Shown here piece by piece: positions 53,426 to 61,985 of a DNA stretch of 64,000 nucleotides; position 1 is the first letter of the stretch, and each line of letters opens with the position of its first letter. The DNA lies in NCBI GenBank assembly GCA_947494445.1, contig CANLVD010000001.1, forward strand, positions 62,001 through 126,000, in the 5' to 3' direction. The notes below the pieces were generated by a model that had not been told where the DNA came from, made no database searches, and saw nothing but the letters and a program-made list of their open reading frames with translations. The position numbers were made by a program, and so were the translations under genes. This stretch comes from an uncultured Paracoccaceae bacterium (GTDB taxonomy: Bacteria > Pseudomonadota > Alphaproteobacteria > Rhodobacterales > Rhodobacteraceae).

Positions 53426-54197
53426 AACGCTGAGCTTTGATTGCGACGCCCGTGGCATCGCCACCCTGACGCTGAACCGTCCTGATAAGCACAACGCCAT
53501 GTCGGGCCAGATGATTGCGGAGCTGAGCCGGGTCGCAGGGCAGATTGCCGGGGATGACAGCATCCGCGCGGTCATTCTGGCGGGCAACGGCAAGAGTTTT
53601 TGCGCCGGTGGTGATCTGAACTGGATGCGCGAGCAGATATCCGCCAGCCGGAACCAGCGGATCACGGAGGCCCGCAAACTTGCAATGGCCCTGCAAGCCC
53701 TGAACCAGTTGCCAAAGCCGCTGATCGGGCGCATCCACGGCAATGCCTTTGGCGGCGGTATCGGACTGGCCTGCATCTGTGACATCACGATTGCCAGCAC
53801 CAATGCTCGCTTTGGCCTGACCGAGACAAAGCTGGGGCTGATGCCCGCCACCATAGGGCCCTATGTTCTGTCGCGCATGGGTGCAGGCGCTGCCCGGTCT
53901 GTGTTCATGTCCTCGCGTCCTTTTGACGGTCAGATGGCCAAAACCCTTGGGATTGTTCATGTTTTGGTTGAGCCCGATGCACTGGATGCCCGCGTAGCTG
54001 CCGAGGCTGAGGCATATCTTTCCTGCGCTCCGGGTGCGGTTGCTGCCTCAAAGTCGCTTGCCATGGCCCTTGGGGGGGAAATTTCCCAACAGACTATTGA
54101 CGCAACGATAACCAAGCTGGCAGACAGGTGGGAGAGTGAGGAAGCGCAAGACGGGATCAGCGCGTTCTTCGACAAAAGCCCAGCCCCTTGGGCGTAA
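53418..54197 (+). CDS. liuC: Methylglutaconyl-CoA hydratase (enoyl-CoA hydratase family)
   Basis: Hydrates 3-methylglutaconyl-CoA to HMG-CoA. 259 residues of the crotonase family: LTLNRPDKHNAMSGQMI near 16, AGNGKSFCAGGDLNWM near 60, and GNAFGGGIGLACICDI near 108 with a Glu in GLTETKLGLMPATIGPYV. The ATG at 53418, with GGAG upstream, is preferred to the GTG at 53409. Its place after mccA and hmgL supports the leucine pathway; isovaleryl-CoA dehydrogenase is outside the window. Confidence 0.85.
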   Translation: MYETLSFDCDARGIATLTLNRPDKHNAMSGQMIAELSRVAGQIAGDDSIRAVILAGNGKSFCAGGDLNWMREQISASRNQRITEARKLAMALQALNQLPKPLIGRIHGNAFGGGIGLACICDITIASTNARFGLTETKLGLMPATIGPYVLSRMGAGAARSVFMSSRPFDGQMAKTLGIVHVLVEPDALDARVAAEAEAYLSCAPGAVAASKSLAMALGGEISQQTIDATITKLADRWESEEAQDGISAFFDKSPAPWA

Positions 54198-54315
54198 CAG
54201 CGTCGCTTAAACAGAAGGTGCCTCTCCCCCCATGGCATTCCCCTTCTTGATCTTTCCCCGTAGCGTTTCGGGGTCGTACCGTTTTGGTTATTCCAACCGT
54301 GCAAGACGGCATTGG

Positions 54316-54355
54316 GCAGACCTGTCTTCTCAGGTTTCAGCCAGAAGAGGTCTGC
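54316..54355 (+). promoter_or_regulatory. Hairpin covering the otnK ribosome binding site
   Basis: GCAGACCT (54316-54323) plus CTTCT (54326-54330) pairs with AGAAG (54343-54347) plus AGGTCTGC (54348-54355), a 13-base-pair stem with a 2-base bulge and 12-base loop. The right arm contains the likely ribosome site (AGAAGAGG) and ends one base before the otnK ATG at 54357. It is consistent with translational control. Confidence 0.6.
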
Positions 54356-54356
54356 A

Positions 54357-55604
54357 ATGCAACTGGGCTGCATAGGCGATGATTTCACCGGCTCTTCCGA
54401 CCTTGCCAACACGCTGGCCAAGGGTGGAATGGCGGTCACGCAGTATACGGGTGTGCCCGATGGTCCTGCCGCGAAAGATGTCGATGCAGGTGTCGTTGCG
54501 CTGAAATCTCGAACCATACCTGCAGAACAGGCCGTGACACAGTCGCTGGCCGCCTTGGAGTGGCTGCTGGAGCAGGGATGCAGTCAGATCCTGTTCAAAT
54601 ACTGCTCGACCTTCGACAGTACGGCCAATGGCAACATCGGCCCTGTGGCCGAGGCACTGGCTGATCGTCTGGGCGAGGGTCAGGTGATCTTCTGCCCCGC
54701 TTTCCCTGCAACCGGGCGGCAGATCTTTCAGGGGCATCTTTTTGTCGGTGATCAGCTTCTGTCTGAAAGCGGAATGCGCAACCACCCGCTGACTCCCATG
54801 ACAGACCCGGATCTGCGCCGCGTGCTGGCAGCCCAGACCCGCCATGCGGTCGGGCATGTTGCGGCCAATACCGTGCGGCGGGGTACAGACGCGATCCGCA
54901 AGGCCATGGCGGACGAGGCTGTCGCAGGTCGTCCGTTCATGATTGTGGATGCGATCGAGGATGACGATCTTGTGCAGATCGGCAAGGCAGTTTCAGAGCG
55001 CAAGCTGCTGACCGGCGGGTCTGGCATAGCGCTCGGCTTGCCGGGCAACTTCGGACACCAACCAAGTGACAAACAGGGCACGTGGTCCCCGACACCGGGG
55101 CCGGGTGCGGTGCTGTCAGGTTCCTGCTCCATTGCGACCCGTGGGCAAGTGGCGCTTTTCAAGGCAACCCATCCATCCTTTGAGATCAGCACGGATGCCG
55201 TGATGGCGGGTGACGTCACGCCCGAGACTTTGTCCGCGTGGATCATGGAACATATCAACGAAGAGCCGCTTGCCTATTCCTCGGCCGATCCCGACGTGAT
55301 TCAGGCGGCCCAGACAGCACACGGCAGGGAGGCAAGCGCCGAAGCAATCGAGCATCTGTTTGCCGCCACTGCACGTCGTCTGGCCGACGCAGGTGTGACA
55401 CGTCTGGTCACTGCCGGAGGTGAGACATCCGGAGCCGTGGTCGAGGGTCTGAGCGTAACCGCGCTCGACATTGGACCAGAGATTGCGCCGGGTGTGCCAG
55501 CAGTCAAAGACTGTCAACGCACTCTTGGCCTTGCGCTCAAATCGGGCAACTTCGGGCAGGAAGACTTTTTCGAGCGTGCACTCGCCGCACTGGCGGGCCG
55601 CTGA
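54357..55604 (+). CDS. otnK: 3-oxo-tetronate kinase (four-carbon acid sugar kinase family)
   Basis: Phosphorylates 3-oxo-tetronate in threonate/erythronate use. 415 residues with LGCIGDDFTGSSDLANTLAKGG at the N-terminus, KYCSTFDSTANGNIGPVAEAL near 80 (the DUF1537 signature), and the C-terminal GGETSGAVVEGL nucleotide-binding motif. The ATG at 54357 is chosen because homology begins there and the hairpin ends just before it. It is followed by otnC (one-base overlap) and otnI. The first dehydrogenase of the pathway is not present. Confidence 0.9.
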   Translation: MQLGCIGDDFTGSSDLANTLAKGGMAVTQYTGVPDGPAAKDVDAGVVALKSRTIPAEQAVTQSLAALEWLLEQGCSQILFKYCSTFDSTANGNIGPVAEALADRLGEGQVIFCPAFPATGRQIFQGHLFVGDQLLSESGMRNHPLTPMTDPDLRRVLAAQTRHAVGHVAANTVRRGTDAIRKAMADEAVAGRPFMIVDAIEDDDLVQIGKAVSERKLLTGGSGIALGLPGNFGHQPSDKQGTWSPTPGPGAVLSGSCSIATRGQVALFKATHPSFEISTDAVMAGDVTPETLSAWIMEHINEEPLAYSSADPDVIQAAQTAHGREASAEAIEHLFAATARRLADAGVTRLVTAGGETSGAVVEGLSVTALDIGPEIAPGVPAVKDCQRTLGLALKSGNFGQEDFFERALAALAGR

Positions 55605-56257
55605 TGGATCGTGCCGAGGTCACTTTGCGCGAGAGCATGTGCGACCTCGCCAAGTCCATGTTTGATCGTGGGCTGACTTCGGGCTCGACCGGCAACATCT
55701 CGGCCCGGGTGAGCGATGGCGGCCTTCTGGTCAGCCCGACCGGCTCCAGCTTCGGGCGGCTGGACCCAGCCCGTCTGTCCCGGTTCGACGCTGATGGCCA
55801 TCTGATTTCCGGAGACAAGCCGACCAAGGAAATGCCCCTGCACAGCGCGTTTTACGACACACGCTCGGACGCAGGTGCGGTGGTGCACCTGCATTCGACC
55901 CATTCGGTTGCACTTTCGATGCTGCCCGACACAGACGCCGAGAACATGCTGCCGCCCTTGACGCCTTACGCGATCATGCGGCTAGGCCGGGTCAAGCTGC
56001 TGCCATACTTCCGGCCCGGTGATCCCGAGATGGGCGAGGCCGTCCGGTCGCTGGAGGGCAAGCGCTCTGCCGTGGTTCTGGCCAATCACGGGCCGGTCGT
56101 GGCTGGAAAGGATGTGGAGGCGGCCGTTTATGCCATTGAAGAATTGGAAGAAACTGCCAAACTGGCATTGTTGACGCAAGGTAAAGGTGCGGTGGGTTTA
56201 TCAGACGCGCAGATCCGCGATCTGGTCAAGACATTCGGAGTTGAGTGGGACGCATGA
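55604..56257 (+). CDS. otnC: 3-oxo-tetronate 4-phosphate decarboxylase (class II aldolase family)
   Basis: Decarboxylates 3-oxo-tetronate 4-phosphate to dihydroxyacetone phosphate. 217 residues with FDRGLTSGSTGNISARV, the metal His motif VVHLHSTHSVALSM near 88, and VVLANHGPVVAGKDVEAA near 150. A Zn-dependent class II aldolase fold. The assignment to OtnC rather than an l-fuculose-type aldolase relies on otnK and otnI neighbours. It overlaps otnI by 4 bp. Confidence 0.88.
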   Translation: MDRAEVTLRESMCDLAKSMFDRGLTSGSTGNISARVSDGGLLVSPTGSSFGRLDPARLSRFDADGHLISGDKPTKEMPLHSAFYDTRSDAGAVVHLHSTHSVALSMLPDTDAENMLPPLTPYAIMRLGRVKLLPYFRPGDPEMGEAVRSLEGKRSAVVLANHGPVVAGKDVEAAVYAIEELEETAKLALLTQGKGAVGLSDAQIRDLVKTFGVEWDA

Positions 56258-57036
56258 AGGGGTTTTCGGCAAATCTGGGGTTCCTGTGGACGGAACTGCC
56301 GCTGGCAGATGCCATCCGCGCAGCAGCCCGGCATGGGTTTGATGCCGTGGAATGCCACTTTCCCTATGATCAGGATGCCAATGCCGTGCGTGAGGCGCTG
56401 GCTGAAACCGGATTGCCCATGCTGGGTCTGAACACCATTCGCGGTGATCTGGATGCGGGCGAGTTCGGCCTGTGTGCCCTGCCCGGTCAGCAAAAACGCG
56501 CCAGCATCGCGATTGATCAGGCAATCGATTACGCCGTCAGCATAGGTGCACGGGCAGTTCATTGCATGGCGGGTCGGACAATTGCCCCGGGTGCACGCAT
56601 CGCCTTTCTGACCAACCTGTCCTATGCCGCGACGCGGGCTGAAAAGCTGGGCATGGATCTGTTGATCGAGCCGATCAATCACCGAGATGCGCCGGACTAC
56701 CACCTGTCTCTGGTCGAAGATGCCGCCGAAATCATCGACCGTTTGCCGCATGACAACATCCGCATCATGTTCGACTGCTACCACACGCAAATCATGCAGG
56801 GTGACCTGTGCAACCGCTTTGCCAGACACATCGATCAGATCGGCCATGTGCAGATCGCCTCCGTCCCGGATCGAACCGCACCCGACCATGGAGAGCTGGA
56901 TTATGCCTACGTGCTGAAGTCGTTTCGGGACGCGGGCTATCAGGGTTATGTCGGTGCGGAATACCGGCCCGATGGCCCGACCGAAGACACACTCGGCTGG
57001 CTGCCAAAGATGCGGTGCGCGCTGGGTCTTTCCTGA
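56254..57036 (+). CDS. otnI: 2-oxo-tetronate isomerase (hydroxypyruvate isomerase family)
   Basis: Isomerises 2-oxo-tetronate to 3-oxo-tetronate. 260 residues of the xylose-isomerase-like TIM barrel: FSANLGFLWTELPLADAI at the start, GFDAVECHFPYD, LIEPINHRDAPDYHL near 140, MFDCYHTQIMQGD, and VGAEYRPDG. Glu and His of these motifs are the probable metal ligands. The ATG at 56254 overlaps the otnC stop (ATGA). Together the three genes cover the shared part of the threonate/erythronate pathway. Confidence 0.88.
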   Translation: MKGFSANLGFLWTELPLADAIRAAARHGFDAVECHFPYDQDANAVREALAETGLPMLGLNTIRGDLDAGEFGLCALPGQQKRASIAIDQAIDYAVSIGARAVHCMAGRTIAPGARIAFLTNLSYAATRAEKLGMDLLIEPINHRDAPDYHLSLVEDAAEIIDRLPHDNIRIMFDCYHTQIMQGDLCNRFARHIDQIGHVQIASVPDRTAPDHGELDYAYVLKSFRDAGYQGYVGAEYRPDGPTEDTLGWLPKMRCALGLS

Positions 57037-57113
57037 CACAGAAACTTGTATTCGACCTGTGAAGAATCGTCCTATCCTTTCGGACAGGATGAACCCCAAC
57101 AGGAGAGTGTCTG

Positions 57114-57998
57114 ATGACCCGCAAAACCGCCAAGGATTTCGACCCACGACTGCTTGAACTGTTCGACGGCTATGTACATGGCAAAATGACCAAGCGCGGC
57201 TTTCTGGACGCCGCTGCGAAATCAGCCTTCGGAACTGCCGCCGCACTGGCCGCATTGGAGGCACTAAAGCCGGATTACGCTCTGGCGCAGCAGGTCTCTC
57301 CAGATGATCCGGACATTGTGACGGAATATACCGAGTACAGCTCACCCGAGGGGCATGGCACCATCCGGGGTCTGATGGCCAAACCGAAGGGAGACGGGCC
57401 ATTCGGCGCGGTTCTGGTGATCCATGAAAACCGGGGCCTGAACCCTTATATCGAAGACGTAGTGCGCAGGGTGGCCAAAGCTGGCTATCTGGCAATCGGT
57501 CCCGACGGGCTGACGCCGCTGGGTGGCTATCCCGGCAATGACGACGACGGTCGGGCCATGCAGAAGGAACTGGATCGCACCAAGCTGATGACCGACTTCT
57601 TTGCGGGGTTCGAGCATCTGGTCAGCCACCCCGACAGCACCGGCAAGGTGGGCGCGGTTGGCTTCTGCTACGGCGGCGGCGTCTGCAACGCATTGGCCGT
57701 GACCTTTCCCGAGATGGCCTGCTCGGTCCCCTATTACGGGCGTCAGGCCGCGGCTGAGGATGTGCCGTCCATTCAGGCGCCTCTGTTGCTGCAATATGGC
57801 GGCCTGGACGAGCGGATCAACGCGGGCTGGCCGGATTTTCAGGCAGCACTGGATGCCAATGGCAAAACCTATGAGGCGCATATCTATGAAGGCGCAAACC
57901 ATGGCTTCCACAATGACAGCACGCCCCGGTTTGATGAGGCGGCAGCGAAACTGTCCTGGGACCGGACACTTGGCTGGTTCGACACCTACCTGACCTGA
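57114..57998 (+). CDS. Dienelactone hydrolase family protein
   Basis: An alpha/beta hydrolase of 294 residues. The catalytic Cys lies in GFCYGGGVCNAL near 183, the Asp in YGGLDERIN, and the His in GANHGFHND near 263. IHENRGLNPYIEDVVRR is family-typical. The N-terminal 60 residues carry a KRGFLDAAAKSAFGTAAALAAL stretch like a Tat-type signal with Lys-Arg, so it may be exported. It stands alone, 77 bases after otnI. The substrate is unknown. Confidence 0.88.
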   Translation: MTRKTAKDFDPRLLELFDGYVHGKMTKRGFLDAAAKSAFGTAAALAALEALKPDYALAQQVSPDDPDIVTEYTEYSSPEGHGTIRGLMAKPKGDGPFGAVLVIHENRGLNPYIEDVVRRVAKAGYLAIGPDGLTPLGGYPGNDDDGRAMQKELDRTKLMTDFFAGFEHLVSHPDSTGKVGAVGFCYGGGVCNALAVTFPEMACSVPYYGRQAAAEDVPSIQAPLLLQYGGLDERINAGWPDFQAALDANGKTYEAHIYEGANHGFHNDSTPRFDEAAAKLSWDRTLGWFDTYLT

Positions 57999-58008
57999 GC
58001 CTGCCGCA

Positions 58009-58488
58009 TCAGGTGTCCTGGGGCGGCTCCAGCATCAGCCGGTTGCCGCCCTTGATCTCTTCCATCGACAAAAGCGACGTGACGTTGAAAATCGTCACGT
58101 CCTTGATCAGTGCCCGGTAGAAGTCGTCAAAGGCTCGCGCATTGGCCACGCGCACTTTTAGTATGTAATCGATGTCACCGGCGAGACGGTGCGCTTCCAG
58201 CACCTCTGCCCGGTCCTGTACGGCCTTCATGAACTTGTCCAGCCAATCGGCATCATGCTCGGACGTGCGGATCAGGACAAAGAAACATGCCTCCAGCCCA
58301 AGCTTCTCGGGATCAAGCTCAACCGTCTCCCGGCGGATGACACCTGCTTCTTTCAGTTTGCGAATCCTGTTCCAGATCGGGGTCTTGGAGGCACCCAGTT
58401 TCTTGGCCATTTCATCCAGAGACAGGCTTGCATCGTCCTGCAGCAGGCCAAGGATTTTCCGATCCAGTGCATCAATTTGGTTCGCCAT
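58009..58488 (-). CDS. Lrp/AsnC family regulator next to the sulfate-assimilation genes
   Basis: 159 residues: winged helix IDALDRKILGLLQDDASLSLDEMAKKLGASKTPIWNRIRKLKEAG in the first 50 residues and a RAM domain (AHRLAGDIDYILKVRVANARAFDDFY). The ATG at 58488 is preferred to earlier codons because GGGGATCAG precedes it and homology starts at MANQIDALD. It is divergent from cysG with an ATAGGA palindrome between them. Lrp-type regulators in this position probably sense sulfur or cysteine status; that is inference. Confidence 0.9.
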   Translation of the reverse strand: MANQIDALDRKILGLLQDDASLSLDEMAKKLGASKTPIWNRIRKLKEAGVIRRETVELDPEKLGLEACFFVLIRTSEHDADWLDKFMKAVQDRAEVLEAHRLAGDIDYILKVRVANARAFDDFYRALIKDVTIFNVTSLLSMEEIKGGNRLMLEPPQDT

Positions 58489-58578
58489 TCGCTGATCCCC
58501 TTTGGTTGAGAGCATTCTTTGCACAATCCAAATCAGATTAGAACAGTTTTCTTATTTGATCCTTCATATCGCCAAATA

Positions 58579-58595
58579 ATAGGAAAAAATCCTAT
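58579..58595. promoter_or_regulatory. Candidate operator of the Lrp-type regulator at cysG
   Basis: ATAGGA-AAAAA-TCCTAT is a perfect 17-bp palindrome in AT-rich sequence, 28 bases before the cysG ATG and 90 bases from the regulator start. AT-rich symmetry with a pliable centre fits Lrp-type sites. Confidence 0.6.
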
Positions 58596-58623
58596 ATTGA
58601 CCTCGAACATCAAGGATCGGATC

Positions 58624-60024
58624 ATGCGGCACTTTCCAGTTTTCCTGAATTTGCGCGGTCGGCGCGTTGTCGTCTCGGGCGCGGGTGACTGCGCGGTTGC
58701 AAAACTGCGGCTGTTGCTGAAGACGGAGGCGCGCGTAGTCGTCTTTGGGACGGAACCTGTCGAACAGGTGCGCGCGTGGGCTCGTTCAGGTCTGTTGACC
58801 CTGACTGAGCGCCCTCTGTCGGTTGGAGATGCGGTCTGCGCGGCCATGGTCTATGGCGCGAACGAGGACGCTCTGCTCGATGCACAGGCAGTTGAGATTG
58901 GACGGGCGGCCGGTGCTCTGACCAACATCGTCGACAATCTCGAAGACAGCCAGTTCATCACCCCTGCCATTGTTGACCGTGACCCTGTGACCATTGCGAT
59001 TGGGACCGAAGGGGCCGCGCCCGTGCTTGCACGCAAGATCAAGGCCGATCTTGAGGAGCAATTGCCGGCCTCTTTGGGAATTCTTGCACGCATCGGGCAG
59101 GCTTTCCGACCCTTTGCCAATGCACTGCCCATGGGGCGCAAGCGGCGGGATTTCTGGTCGAAGTACTATTTCGGTACCGGGCCGGGTGTTCTGCGCGATC
59201 AGGGCAAGGCCACAGTTGAGGCCGAGTTGCACCGCTTGCTCGACGAAACCCAAGGCGAGGTCGACCGCACAGGCCATGTCTCGCTTGTGGGAACCGGCCC
59301 GGGCGACCCTGAGTTGCTGACGCTCAAGGCGCGACGGTTGATCCATGAGGCCGATGTTGTGATCCACGACCGGCTGGTGCCGCAGCCTGTTCTGGAACTG
59401 GCACGACGCGAGGCGACTGTTATCGATGTGGGCAAGACGCCTTATGGCCCTGCATGGAAGCAGGACGCGATCAACGATCTGTTGGTTGAGCATGGCCGTG
59501 AGGCGCAGGTCGTGCGTCTAAAATCCGGGGATCCGGGGATATTTGGCCGGATGGACGAAGAGATGGACGCACTGGATGCGGCGGGCATCGGCTTTGACAT
59601 TGTGCCCGGGATCACATCTGCCGCGGCCGCGGCCGCCTCTATCAAGGTGTCGTTGACAAAGCGCGGGCGGAACTCCTCGCTCAAGATCCTCACGGGTCAC
59701 GATGTGGATGGCTATGCCGAGCAGGACTGGCGCGATCTGGCCAAGCCCGGTGCGGTGGCCGCGATCTATATGGGTGTGCGGGCATCCAAGTTCCTGCGTG
59801 GACGGCTGATGATCCACGGTGCGTCTGAGGACACGCCGGTCACCGCCATCGAGAACGCCTCCCGCCCTGACCAGCGGGTGATCCCAACCACATTGATCGA
59901 TCTGCCCGACATTCTTGACGCGGCAGCCCCCAAGGGCCCGGTCATGCTTTTCCTCGGTCTGAGCCCGCGCGCAGCGGTGGTCATGGCCAATGAACCTGAA
60001 CTTCAACTGAGCGAGGCGCTTTGA
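58624..60024 (+). CDS. cysG: Siroheme synthase CysG
   Basis: Makes siroheme, the cofactor of sulfite reductase, from uroporphyrinogen III. The 466-residue protein is a fusion. An N-terminal dehydrogenase/ferrochelatase domain (FPVFLNLRGRRVVVSGAGDCAVAKLRLLL) comes first, with FITPAIVDRDPVTIAIGTEGAAPVLAR. A C-terminal methyltransferase domain follows (VSLVGTGPGDPELLTLKARRLI, VVRLKSGDPGIFGRM, PGITSAAAAAASI). The ATG at 58624 is chosen since homology starts there. It heads the sulfur operon leading to cysI. Confidence 0.95.
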   Translation: MRHFPVFLNLRGRRVVVSGAGDCAVAKLRLLLKTEARVVVFGTEPVEQVRAWARSGLLTLTERPLSVGDAVCAAMVYGANEDALLDAQAVEIGRAAGALTNIVDNLEDSQFITPAIVDRDPVTIAIGTEGAAPVLARKIKADLEEQLPASLGILARIGQAFRPFANALPMGRKRRDFWSKYYFGTGPGVLRDQGKATVEAELHRLLDETQGEVDRTGHVSLVGTGPGDPELLTLKARRLIHEADVVIHDRLVPQPVLELARREATVIDVGKTPYGPAWKQDAINDLLVEHGREAQVVRLKSGDPGIFGRMDEEMDALDAAGIGFDIVPGITSAAAAAASIKVSLTKRGRNSSLKILTGHDVDGYAEQDWRDLAKPGAVAAIYMGVRASKFLRGRLMIHGASEDTPVTAIENASRPDQRVIPTTLIDLPDILDAAAPKGPVMLFLGLSPRAAVVMANEPELQLSEAL

Positions 60025-60025
60025 C

Positions 60026-60325
60026 ATGGCACGCGCGTTTGAACCCCAAGTAGCAACCGCCAATCACCTGCTGGACGGCGATGTCGTCTACTTTACTGAA
60101 CATGGCGACTGGACCCGGCATCTGACCGAAGCCGTGGTCGCAGAGACCCCGGATCAGGCCGAAACCCTGCTGGGGGCGGCCAGCCTGTTTCCGCAAGACG
60201 TGGTCGGCGTCTATCTCGCCAATGTTCAGGTGATCGACGGCAAACCGGAGCCGTCGCATTTCCGCGAGATTTTCCGCACCCGCGGCCCATCCAACTATCA
60301 CCACGGCAAACAGGCGGAGGCGTAA
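60026..60325 (+). CDS. DUF2849 protein of the sulfite reductase operon
   Basis: 99 residues, one base after cysG and 4 bases before cysI. It shows VATANHLLDGDVVYFTEHGDW, split in the family motif LLDGDVVY, and VYLANVQVIDGKPEPSHFREIFRTRGPSN with the C-terminal RTRGP pattern of DUF2849. The function is unknown; constant linkage with cysG and cysI suggests assembly or regulation of sulfite reductase. Confidence 0.9.
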   Translation: MARAFEPQVATANHLLDGDVVYFTEHGDWTRHLTEAVVAETPDQAETLLGAASLFPQDVVGVYLANVQVIDGKPEPSHFREIFRTRGPSNYHHGKQAEA

Positions 60326-60329
60326 GCTG

Positions 60330-61985
60330 ATGTATTCCTATTCCAACTTTGATGCCGATTTCGTCCGCTCCCGTGTTGAGGAGTTCAAAGGTCAGGTGGC
60401 GCGCCGTCTGGATGGCTCGCTGACCGAGGACGAGTTCAAACCGCTTCGCCTGATGAACGGTCTGTATCTGCAATTGCACGCCTATATGCTGCGGGTCGCG
60501 ATCCCTTACGGCACGCTCAACGGCGCGCAAATGCATCAGCTGGCTTACATCGCGGACACGTGGGACAAGGGTTATGGCCATTTCACGACCCGGCAGAACA
60601 TCCAGTTCAACTGGCCAAAGCTGCAGGATGTGCCTGCGATTTTGGACGCATTGGCGGATGTCTCGATGCATGCGATCCAGACCTCGGGCAACTGCATTCG
60701 CAATGTCACCGCTGACCATTTCGCGGGCGCGGCGGCAGACGAGATCGAGGATCCGCGCCCAACTGCCGAGTTGATCCGTCAGTGGTCGACTGATCACCCG
60801 GAATTTGCCTATCTGCCACGCAAGTTCAAGGTCGCTGTTACTGGCGCACCCCACGACCGGGCCGTGACCAAGGCCCATGACATCGGCCTGCGCATGGTGC
60901 GAAATGATGCGGGCGAGCCGGGCTATGAGGTCGTGATCGGGGGCGGACTGGGCCGCACGCCCATGGTGGGCAAGGTCGTGCGGGACTTCCTGCCGCGTGC
61001 CGATCTGCTGGCCTATCTTGAGGCGATTTTGCAGGTCTATAACCTCTCGGGTCGTCGCGACAACAAGTACAAGGCACGGATCAAGATCCTTGTCCATGAA
61101 ACCGGTCTTGAAGAGCTGAAGGCCAAGATCGAGGCCGTGTTTGCGCGCAACCAGACCCTCCTTGAGCCGGTGGATGCTGGGATCGTCGCGCGGATTGCAG
61201 CGGATTTTGCTGAGCCTACTTGGGTTCGCAAACCCGTCGTGGATCTGCCTACAGATGTGGGCTTCCGTGCTTGGTTTGACACCAACACGGCAGCGCATAA
61301 GAACCCGGATTACGCAATTGTCACCGTCTCGACCAAGGCGATTGGGGCGACACCGGGGGATGTGACGTCGGCACAAATGCGTGTGCTGGCCGATCTGGGC
61401 GAGCAATACTCTCATGACGAGCTGCGCATCAGCCACGAGCAAAACGTGATCCTGCCCCATGTGCACAAATCCGATCTGCCTGCGGTCTATGCCAGCCTGA
61501 AGGCGGCTGGTCTTGGCACGTCCAATATCGGTCTGATCTCGGACATCATTGCGTGCCCGGGCATGGATTACTGCGCGCTGGCAACGGCGCGGTCGATCCC
61601 GGTTGCACAGGAAATCTCCAATGCTTTCGAGGATTTGGCCGTTCAGCACGACATTGGCGAGCTGAAGATCAAGATCTCCGGCTGTATCAACGCCTGTGGT
61701 CACCACCATGTGGGCCATATCGGGATCCTTGGCCTCGATAAAGCCGGTGTTGAAAGCTACCAGATCACGCTGGGTGGAGATGGCACCGAAACCACCACGA
61801 TTGGCGAACGGGCCGGTCCCGGCTTTGCCTATGACGAGATTGTTCCAGCCGTGGAACGTCTGGTGGAGGCCTATCTTGGTCTGCGCGAAGACGAGACGGA
61901 GACCTTCCTTGCTGCCTACCGGCGGGTCGGGATGGCGCCCTTCAAATCAGCGCTCTATCCGGAGGTTGTGGCGAATGCGGCCTGA
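60330..61985 (+). CDS. cysI: Sulfite reductase (siroheme, 4Fe-4S) hemoprotein
   Basis: Reduces sulfite to sulfide with ferredoxin or NADPH-derived electrons. 551 residues of the nitrite/sulfite reductase family. The Cys ligands of the coupled siroheme-4Fe-4S centre are in CPGMDYCALATARS and SGCINACGHHHVGHIG. The N-terminal GHFTTRQNIQFNW and NCIRNVTADHFAG are also conserved. It overlaps cysH by 11 bp. The neighbouring cysH and cysG argue for sulfite rather than nitrite as substrate. Confidence 0.93.
   Translation: MYSYSNFDADFVRSRVEEFKGQVARRLDGSLTEDEFKPLRLMNGLYLQLHAYMLRVAIPYGTLNGAQMHQLAYIADTWDKGYGHFTTRQNIQFNWPKLQDVPAILDALADVSMHAIQTSGNCIRNVTADHFAGAAADEIEDPRPTAELIRQWSTDHPEFAYLPRKFKVAVTGAPHDRAVTKAHDIGLRMVRNDAGEPGYEVVIGGGLGRTPMVGKVVRDFLPRADLLAYLEAILQVYNLSGRRDNKYKARIKILVHETGLEELKAKIEAVFARNQTLLEPVDAGIVARIAADFAEPTWVRKPVVDLPTDVGFRAWFDTNTAAHKNPDYAIVTVSTKAIGATPGDVTSAQMRVLADLGEQYSHDELRISHEQNVILPHVHKSDLPAVYASLKAAGLGTSNIGLISDIIACPGMDYCALATARSIPVAQEISNAFEDLAVQHDIGELKIKISGCINACGHHHVGHIGILGLDKAGVESYQITLGGDGTETTTIGERAGPGFAYDEIVPAVERLVEAYLGLREDETETFLAAYRRVGMAPFKSALYPEVVANAA

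Noticed and set aside
54256-54273. CCCCG...CGGGG stem after liuC
   Set aside because: Short 5-base stem with no T-tract; termination of the leucine operon here is not supported well enough.
56128-57495. 455-codon open frame opposite otnI and its neighbours
   Set aside because: Overlaps three supported genes on the other strand; composition typical of antisense frames.
60093-61718. 541-codon open frame opposite cysI
   Set aside because: Shadow of the sulfite reductase gene with no domain of its own.
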